64,000 nucleotides of DNA. Origin: Antedon mediterranea. Taxonomy: Eukaryota; Echinodermata; Crinoidea; Comatulida; Antedonidae. The stretch spans positions 33,923,648-33,987,647 of the forward strand of contig NC_092673.1 in assembly GCF_964355755.1 (NCBI RefSeq), written 5' to 3'. The stretch's first letter is position 1, and each line of letters opens with the position of its first letter. This document shows, one piece after another, positions 56,211-64,000 of this stretch. The notes under the pieces were generated by a model. The model saw only the letters and a list, made by a program, of their open reading frames with translations, ran no database searches and was not told where the DNA came from. The position numbers were made by a program, and so were the translations under genes.

Positions 56211-57308
56211 CTGCAACTTTGTGAGACAATGCAGTCATAACTGTTTGTTGCCAGTCTCCATGTTGGAACTTTTTCGAGCTGTGATTGTGTTGGAGTTGAC
56301 TGTCAGGTTTAAAACTTGCTGAACTTTTAATCCATAGTAAGTTTTACATTCTTTGGGTGGTTGACTCTGGACAAAATAACAGGTAATTTAAACAAAAACC
56401 CAGTATAAACTGCTACTTTTTAATGGTGGGTGTACTATGGTATTAAATTAAAAATAACTTCAAATGAATATAGATATAGATAGCAAACAGCAGTTGAATT
56501 AAAACGCTGCAACAAGAATCCTGGTGCATTCAAGAATGACAGATTTCGGTACTGTAATGACTGACCAACATCCAAATCAATAAATCCACACTGTAAAATA
56601 AGCAGTTTCTCTGTTTGAAAATTGTAAAGTGCTGGAGGAATGAAAATGTACTGTGTGACTACTGCAGTAAACTACATTTAATATGTATTTGATCCACTAA
56701 TGCATAATAACCAGGAGTCAGAATATGCTAATGATATAAAGAACAGTTACACTCACTTCATTACAGTAAACAAACATAAATGATGTTGACAAAATATCAG
56801 TACTGTAACAAGTTAAGTAATAATACAAACTCATCAAGATCACTTTAAAATCTAAATGATGGTGAATTACAATACAGATAGTTAAAGAGGAATCATTATA
56901 AATTAGATATAGCAGTCTAGCACTCATCTTTGTGTACATATGTCTATTCAAATTGTTACTGGATCAGATGATAATGTTCCTCTATATCAATACTGTTACA
57001 TTTACTTTGTTGAAAGCTTATGCAAACACAATGATAACATATTTGTACAGTAGATTGAAGTATTATAATATTTTCAATAAACAACTTTTGGCTTAAATCC
57101 AGGTGTGAAAAATGCATGATGAATTTAGTGCCTATCAGATTGAACAATTATTGAGAGGGCCCTGAATATCAAACCCACTTGGCTAAACTGGAAAGATTGG
57201 TTGAAATAATAAAAAAAAAATTATTTGTTAATTGTTTTTAAAGTCTCCTTTTAGTGTCATATAGTAGAACCTCATCCATTGGGAAACGGGGTTAATATAT
57301 CTATATAT

Positions 57309-58661
57309 TAACTTTTAAGAGAATGTGCTTTTGAACTAGCGCCCCCTATAACCAATGTGTTTAACTGTGCCCTAAAAGCAGGTATTTTCCCTGATAGGTG
57401 GAAGCATGCGACAGTAGTACCTGTCCCTAAAATCAAAGGAGCTAATACCTGTAACGATCTGCGTCCTATTTCACTTACACCCTTATTAGCAAGAACTTTT
57501 GAGACTTTTTTAGTTAATTGGATCATAGAGGACATTAGTGTTAAGCTTGATAGTAGACAATTCGGGAGCCGCAAGGGTGCATCCACCACCCATTACTTAA
57601 TTAGTTTAATTGATTCTGTATTGAAGGATACTGATGGTAAACATTGTTATGTTAATTTATGCGCGGTTGATTTTGCTAAAGCCTTTGATCGGGTTGATCA
57701 TACTATAATTATTAACAAATTAATAGATATCGGAGTGAGATCATCCATAATACCCATCATCTGCAGCTTCCTTACTAATAGAGGCATCAATACCAGAGTG
57801 GGTAAGACCATCTCGGGTACAAGAAAGATCACCTGCGGCGTGCCCCAGGGCACTAAATTGGGCCCAGTTTTATTTCTGGTCCTAATTAATGATGCCAGTC
57901 TAGGAAGCTGCAGAAGATGGAAGTATGTGGATGATCTCACTCTAGGTGAAGTCGTGAAAAAAAACAATAATTCCCATTTACAGGTCTCCCTTGATGATTT
58001 GGATGACTGGTGTAAAGCTAACAATATGTTGCCTAAACCGTCTAAATGCCATGTTATGACAATTAATTTTTTGCGTAATGCTAGTGAGTTCCAGCCATTC
58101 ACCCTCAACAATACTATCCTTGAATGTGTTGGCAACCTCAAATTGTTAGGGGTTACTATTCAAGATAATATGAAATGGGACATGCATGTCACAGACATAG
58201 TCTCTAAGGCATCTCGAAAGATGTTTGCTTTATTTGTGATGAGGAGGTCTCGCGCGTCTGTGAATGACCTGATCAAGGTGTTCTGTTGCTATATTAGACC
58301 TATTCTTGAGTATGCATGCCCTGTGTGGCATGGTGCAATTACTAAAAAATTAGCACATAAAATTGAAGCTGTTCAAAAAAGAGCTCTAAGAACTATCCTG
58401 GGAAAAAATTATATATCGTACGATTTAGCTTTAGAGGAGACGCAACTCCTTTCGCTTGCAGCAAGGAGGGAAAGTCTGGTGCTTTCCTTTGGTCAGGGTC
58501 TCATAAAATCGACTTTGCACAGGGATATGCTCCCTCCTTGCCGCAAGCGAAAATTAAACCTTAGATCCAATGGTGGAAATCTGGAAGTGCCTAAATGCAA
58601 AACCGACAGATATAAACGGTCTGCTGTACCGTATATTGTTAATCTGCTTAACTCGAAATAA
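57309..58661 (+). pseudogene. LINE reverse transcriptase, 5'-truncated, otherwise open
   Basis: The coding piece starts with LLRECAFELAPPITN, in frame after a stop, and continues without interruption for about 450 codons. Motifs in order: VVPVPKIKG and LRPISLT, motif A DFAKAFDRVDH, motif B CGVPQGTKLGP, motif C YVDD, thumb-like LKLLGVTI, then YIRPILEYACPVWH and VQKRALRTIL, typical of CR1/L2/Jockey-type ORF2 C-termini. The endonuclease and the N-terminal fingers are missing, so the copy cannot be autonomous. It is not a host gene. The clade is not certain. Confidence 0.88.
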
Positions 58662-58951
58662 TTTTTTTATATAGGATTTTTATAAGAAAATAAATAAATT
58701 CATTTAAATTAATACTATTGTATTTATTGCTTAAAATAAATTAAAACCTTGATAAATATTTTTAAAATACTAGATAAATTTTAATGATTAATGTACAGTA
58801 TATTTATTTTTCTTATGCATATTGTAAATTGTTTTGTATTTTTTATCTGTAATGTAAATTTTTTATATAATGTGCTACAATAATTTCAGACTTGTTCTGC
58901 TTTTTGTAATGTTTCATATACCGAAATAAATAAATAAATAAATAAATAAAC
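57309..58951 (+). mobile_element. 5'-truncated non-LTR retrotransposon (LINE)
   Basis: It starts mid-ORF near 57309, carries the reverse-transcriptase frame to a stop at 58659-58661, a roughly 260-bp AT-rich 3' UTR, and ends in an (AAAT)n tail (about 58924-58951). The flanks 'tagtagaacctc' (57262) and 'aactctattagggag' (58960) suggest it landed in a GGGACACC-type repeat. Insertion looks recent because the frame is unbroken. Confidence 0.85.
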
Positions 58952-60916
58952 ACTATTGCCAAACTCTATTAGGGAGAGACCCTAAAGATGTTATGTATTG
59001 TTGGTTCCTGAAGGTTTCCACTTATTGGGGATTCTAAAAGTATTTGAGGTTTTTCATGACAATTCTTAAATTAATATGTTTTTATATTTCATTTTATTTA
59101 AAAGAACAAAAACAGGTCAAGAAATCATACTCCCTCTCTTTCTCCTCTCTATCTCCAAAGAAGATTCATGTTTTACAATCTTTTTTTATAATAAATATTG
59201 TTAGCAAACCTAGTCAATGGTCTAAAGTTACACAAAACCAAAATGTTAGAGTTTTCTAAAGTTTTCCAACTAATAGTCTAGACTTCTGCATACCTGTTTT
59301 CTGCCAAGGTTTTCAACTGATCTTACTAATATACACTTGCAAACTTCAAAAAACTTTTTGTGACAGACTTCAAGTTTTCCTGATCAGTTTACAAACAAAA
59401 ATGTGCTACTGTAGTGAACTGTAGACTAGGCTTTTGTTGTTTGTTATTTAAGATCTTTACTGTAGCTCTGCCTCTCAGCCATGTTTAGTTTAGCTTTCAT
59501 GTCACATAATATTTTTACAATGCCATGTTTTACAATCATGTCTAATTATAATAACAATTGAGATTTTCATAAATAGTACAAAACAATTTATGTTATGATG
59601 CCAAGAAGTCTAAGTAATAAATTTGTATTTCCTTTAAGTGTGTAGTGTATTATATGATTATTTTACAAAGATATACAGTGATTATGATTAAGCCACTACA
59701 GCCGGGTCAAATCAAAACTTATGACGTTATAGAAATATATTGGTGCAACTAATTTAGTAAAGCAAGGCTTAATGACTTGCAATATTGAATTCATTAAGTT
59801 TTCAATGTTATTTTTTCAAATTAGGATCAAATAAATTTTAATTTCAAATAAAGCTCTGTAGTGAATCTTTCTGTTAATATCTATTTTATTGGACGATGTT
59901 ATAATTTATATATTATTAAATTATCTTTAATATGTGTTGAGAAAAAATCTCTCCTACTTCTAAAAATTCTATAGCCTCTACTAAAAAACAGCATACAACG
60001 AATATTTATTGACATTTTATTTTGTTGTTGACCATACACCTTTGAATCAGTGGCCCTCACAATATGTGGTGCGGTCCAAGAAACAAAACAGAACAGAACA
60101 TATTGAAAATAAAAAGACATGAATAACTAAATTATAAATAAGCTAAAAACAAAAATAACTAGAAACTACAGTATCTACAAGCAACAATACAATAATATAA
60201 ATTAATAATACTAATAATAATTGTAGTTTTAATCACAAGAGATGATGAATATTATATAATGTTCTGTATCTACTGTGTCATGCTATCAAAGCCATTCTTT
60301 ATGTAAGTTCAGACACGTACAGTACATCACTATCTATTGAACAATATTGACTCAAGGGGTACTGTAATGATGCATATAGTGATTAATAGTTCAGAGCAAG
60401 GCACCTATATTCAACAATGGTAAACTTTTATGAATGTTACATAAGGCTTTGCTTTTTTACAATTTATACAAATGTATGCAAAGTGGAAGATTTTATACTT
60501 CAGAGGTGTATGATACAGCATAGGCGATTTCAAGGGGTTCCCTACCGGCCCAAGCCTCCCTAAATTTTGTAAATTGTAATGCAAAAGATAGACTACTGTA
60601 CTCTGTCAGTTTTAGGCAGTACAATTTGCCATGTTTAGGCCCTGTGCCCTACTAATTCATAATCCTGGATTTGCCAACTGTACTGTACAATCCCAATTTA
60701 TGATACATAGGCTTTCTTACACACATCATATACAATTTTAAAAAAATGCTGTCATTCAATTTTTATTATACTCATATAAAAAAATCCTCTAATAAAAAAA
60801 TCCCTGAACTTGATCTGATTGATATTGATATCTACTTCAATGGATAGAAAGTTATTGATTAATTTCATATAGTAAAATTAATTATTAATTACATTTTTTC
60901 ATGGTTTACTTATCTA

Positions 60917-61253
60917 CTAAGGTCTGTCTACACAATCTACACAAATTGTATGTGACAAAATGTGATGTGCCATATACTGTATGGACATGATGATGTCATA
61001 TCACTTACTGCAGTGCCATATTTGGACACATTGCACCATATATGGACATGTCACTTTTTTTTTTTGTCAAACTAGTTTGACAGTGTACAGTAGACTGAAC
61101 TTTAGAGATATTTTGGAGTAAAAAGTTTTTTCACTACCATATTTGGGCATATCACTACCATATTTGGTCATATCACTACCACATTTGGGCATATCACTAC
61201 CATTATTTGGACACTTTTTTTGTCAAACTAGTTTTATAGTGTAGACAGCTTTA
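60917..61253. mobile_element. TTAA MITE family A, composite of two copies
   Basis: A first copy (60917-61103, 'ggtctgtctaca', ATGGACATGATGATGTCAT, TTTGACAGTGTACAGTAGA) is followed directly by a right-half copy (61130-61253) with four CACTACCATATTTGG-type units and a GTGTAGACAGC end. It may be an internal duplication or a second insertion. Confidence 0.7.
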
Positions 61254-61457
61254 GAGATATTTTGGAGTATTTTTAGTTCTATAATACAATAGTGTATACT
61301 GTATTAAATTTCATATACTATATGAATATATTTTTGTTAATACCAAAATCTATCTTTGCCTGAATACGGCAACGTTCAAAGAAATCATTTATAAAATCTG
61401 AGTACGTTACTTACAGGACTGCGAATCTTACATTTCTCATTAGAGACAGAGTAAGCA

Positions 61458-61470
61458 GTTGCTAAGCAAC
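61458..61470. promoter_or_regulatory. X-box-like word near an unassigned splice donor
   Basis: GTTGCTAAGCAAC resembles RFX-binding X-boxes (two inverted GTTGCY half-sites, spacer of one). A strong minus-strand donor (CCT|GTAAGTAA, GT at 61414-61413) lies 45 nt downstream on that strand. Together they might mark a non-coding first exon, possibly of RHOBTB, but a 13-nt word can occur by chance. Confidence 0.2.
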
Positions 61471-62331
61471 AATACCATAGAGGATAATATAAACCCATCA
61501 CTAACTATCAATATCAGGTTTAAATAATAATATTTTTATCATATAATACTATAGTGATCCTTAATAGCATTTTCATATTTCAAGAAAACATTGTCTATGA
61601 ATATTGTATCTATCTTAACTTTAAAATAACTTTAAAATACTGTTTGTTAATGTTACTTATAATTTTAAAAAATATATAAATTTTGTAAATTGTTTGATCA
61701 TAATATTATATTTCATCTTAATTCTAATAGCCCAATGATTATGATTAAAATAAAAAAATTAAGTTTGAAGATTTATAATAAACATATTTCATCTTTTTAG
61801 CAACAATATTACATTAGATTAAAAAAATCAAAAAATCCAGAAGAATTCCCCCCCACCCCCTTCAAAACATGCAAGCCCATTTCCCTTCCCCTTCCCATTT
61901 TTGTCTCTAGAGCTAAAGTATCTTTGCTCTCTCCATTGAAATAAATACACTGAGAATAGCTACAGATCTGATGTTTTTGTACACAAACATAAATAATTGA
62001 TTGATATCTAATACAATAAATCCCTTGACTAGCCTCACTATAGATACAGCAAATCCGTCAGTACCTTTGGGATTTCACCTCTCACGGTAACAGCTGATGC
62101 CAGGCTGAGTCACACAATAATATAAACAAAGTTACCTACTAAAATGATTAACAAACGAAAGTTTTTGTAAAGATATTTAGGTTAAATGAAGCAGGGGAAA
62201 GGCTGTCTAAATCCAGTAAATAAATGAGTATTATACTGTACAGACCTCACTTCTCTGTCAAAGTAAAGGTTTCTATGACTTGAGACGTCTCAATTGTGTA
62301 CCCAACCACCCATCCCCCTCCCATATTTAAC

Positions 62332-62482
62332 TTAAGCCCTGTCTACACTTATCAAACTAGTTTAACAAAAAAATTGTGATGTCCCCAAATATGGTAGTGA
62401 TATGACATCATCATGTCCATATATGGGCACATCACATTTTTTTGTCACATAAGTACCTTGTACTGTGTACTTGTATACAGAT
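62332..62482. mobile_element. TTAA MITE family A copy, right end disrupted
   Basis: TTAAGCCCTGTCTACAC opens the copy. The interior is the best match to the family consensus ('gatatgacatcatcatgtccatatatggg'), but the right TIR is replaced after 'tcacataagt' by TACTGTGTAC-rich sequence. Confidence 0.75.
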
Positions 62483-63324
62483 AGCGCAATAGATTACAAC
62501 ATCCTGGTCCTTTAATACGACACACCCCATAATATTCAAGGTTTCCATAAAATCCTAATCATAAATGGACATTCTAAATACAATGTTTATTTGCATATCA
62601 TACTGTACTGTACATTTCTCTTTGTAAACTGTAAAAAGAATCTATTTGATTTTGAACCAAAAAATTGTACATGATTGTAATGATTGCCACATAAACATTT
62701 TTCATAAATAAATTAATCATAAAAAATATTAAATATAATCTAATAAACAATATCAATTGCTAATTTGGCTAATATTTTAATTAATAACCATTATTAATTA
62801 CACTTTTCTGATGTAATTGCATTGTAATCTGGCTGAGTAAATTTGGCTGAGTAAATTCAGCGAATTAAGCAATTAAGGTCTGGTTCAATGTCTCTACATG
62901 ATCCTAAGTTGCTCTCAATTGATAATTTGTGAGCTGATATTAAGAAATACTATCCTCCTTTATGATCATTGATTAAATGCTCTCTTGAAACAGTGGTGAC
63001 AATCATGGCCAATGAGTCGGCATAAGTTTCTCTTGCTAGTTAGTCTTGACTAACTATCTGTTTCATATGTTTCTTTTGAAAATGTTAATAGCATCCCACA
63101 TCTAAATTAAGTAGCTAGCGTTTTTTATAATTTTGGCTAAGTACAGTATGTAAGATGAACCTACTGTAAATCTGATATTTTAGCCTTAATATATAAAAAT
63201 TATTTTTGAGGCGAGCATATCAATTTGATCTCTGTTGCTCGTGCAATTGAGAACAAGTGCTGAGAACACGCCAAGGGTGTTGAAGAGTAGCTATTCTGTT
63301 CAACCAAATTAGAACAATAGCATG

Positions 63325-63390
63325 AGAGCCCCAGAGGTCTAATGGTTAGGACATCTGCAGGTTCCGAGTTTGAATCTCGGTTAGGGTGAC
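63325..63390 (+). mobile_element. tRNA-like SINE head
   Basis: GGTCTAATGGTTAGGA looks like a tRNA-Glu-type A-box region and GAGTTTGAATCTC (63366-63378) like a T-arm with B box. The anticodon arm is shortened, so it cannot be a functional tRNA. A TTTTT follows at 63391. Confidence 0.5.
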
Positions 63391-63709
63391 TTTTTCTCAT
63401 TCTTACTTACAGATTTCTTCATCTTTATTTTTTGAAATTAACTAATTAATATTCAGTATATCACAGGGCGGTTTAGAATTTCTTATAATGCCTGTATTAT
63501 TATCTTATATGAATTAATAGTTTTAATTACTAAAAAAAGAAATGTTATAATTCATGCTATATTATTAAAAAAGAATTAAAGTAATTCCATTTTATTATTT
63601 ACTGATGCCATCAGTAATACAAAATAATTACATAAAAAAAAAATGTTGTGTTCTTAATTATTTGGTAATTAAATCAAAATGTATACATTTTGTACTTTAC
63701 AAAATATCC

Positions 63710-63837
63710 TAAAGCTCTGTCTACACTATCAAACTTATTATGTGACAACAAAATGTGATGTACCCGATGACGTCACATCATTAACATATCTGGGCACACC
63801 ACGAAACTATAGTTTGATAGTGTTGACAGAGCTTTAA
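63710..63837. mobile_element. TTAA MITE family A copy
   Basis: TAAAGCTCTGTCTACACTAT at the left, GATAGTGTTGACAGAGCTTTAA at the right. The interior has 'gatgtacccgatgacgtcac' and 'ctgggcacaccac'. Confidence 0.85.
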
Positions 63838-64000
63838 GTAAATTGATAATCCTAGTTCCTGTGTCTGTAATGGATGGTAACTGTCTAGCTTTAATTTCTA
63901 CTACTACCAATGATGCTGATCTAGTCAATACATCAAGTGCTATTACATTAGTGTCTGCTTACTTTGCATTCAGACAGACAAAATGTACTTAATAGTTTGT

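Larger units (their letters stand above)
48362..64000. other. large right-hand region with no complete host gene
   Basis: It begins at the acceptor upstream of the RHOBTB coding exon 1, so part of it is probably the first intron and promoter of RHOBTB. Besides the repeats listed separately, only an orphan exon candidate (55093-55170), a donor near an X-box-like word (61415-61470) and a LINE reverse transcriptase (57309-58661) stood out. The other short frames here look like chance. Confidence 0.5.

Noticed and set aside
57308-57589. 93-codon minus-strand frame, and 57698-58141 minus
   Set aside because: Both are antisense shadows of the LINE reverse transcriptase.
63325-63390. Functional tRNA gene
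   Set aside because: A and B boxes are visible but the anticodon arm and acceptor stem do not form; the same holds for the heads at 10720, 23188, 24750, 29270 and 30660.

Overview
This is a eukaryotic, metazoan window: AT-rich DNA, small exons with GT/AG introns of 0.1 to 4 kb, many short non-autonomous transposons and no operons. Protein similarity to vertebrate genes is high, and AGGCCTA-type and TACTGTA-type words are abundant, as I recall from echinoderm genomes. An echinoderm (crinoid or sea cucumber) is my best guess; it is an inference, not proven here. All gene models were built by hand from reading frame, splice signals and family resemblance.

Layout. At 882-980 (minus) a 33-codon first exon resembles the N-terminus of eIF2D; the rest of that gene lies off the left edge or was not found. 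At 7426-16643 (plus) is a complete 14-exon carnitine O-acetyltransferase gene (CRAT, 638 aa). Facing it at 19450-25829 (minus) is a complete 14-exon BTB/POZ gene, BTBD16 (666 aa). At 30853-31701 (minus) is a TMEM45/DUF716 seven-pass membrane protein in one coding exon. At 37274-48323 (minus) is an 8-exon atypical Rho GTPase gene, RHOBTB (708 aa). From 48.4 kb to the right edge I find no complete host gene, only an orphan exon candidate at 55093-55170 and a 5'-truncated LINE with a long uninterrupted reverse-transcriptase frame (57309-58951).

The genes do not form a pathway: acetyl-carnitine metabolism, a BTB-BACK protein, a membrane protein and a Rho-BTB protein simply neighbour each other. 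The introns and spacers hold most of the unusual content. This includes a TTAA-flanked MITE family with about eleven copies, a MULE-like element with a perfect 9-bp target duplication in CRAT intron 1, hAT-like palindromic MITEs, fold-back elements and tRNA-like SINE heads. There are also nested insertions and three striking tandem arrays (18-bp, 57-bp and 17-bp units). I saw no clearly new biological system. The best leads are a 57-bp satellite that seems to have grown inside a MITE in a RHOBTB intron, a 1.5-kb TGACGTCA-rich element, and the apparently canonical nucleotide-binding motifs of this RHOBTB.
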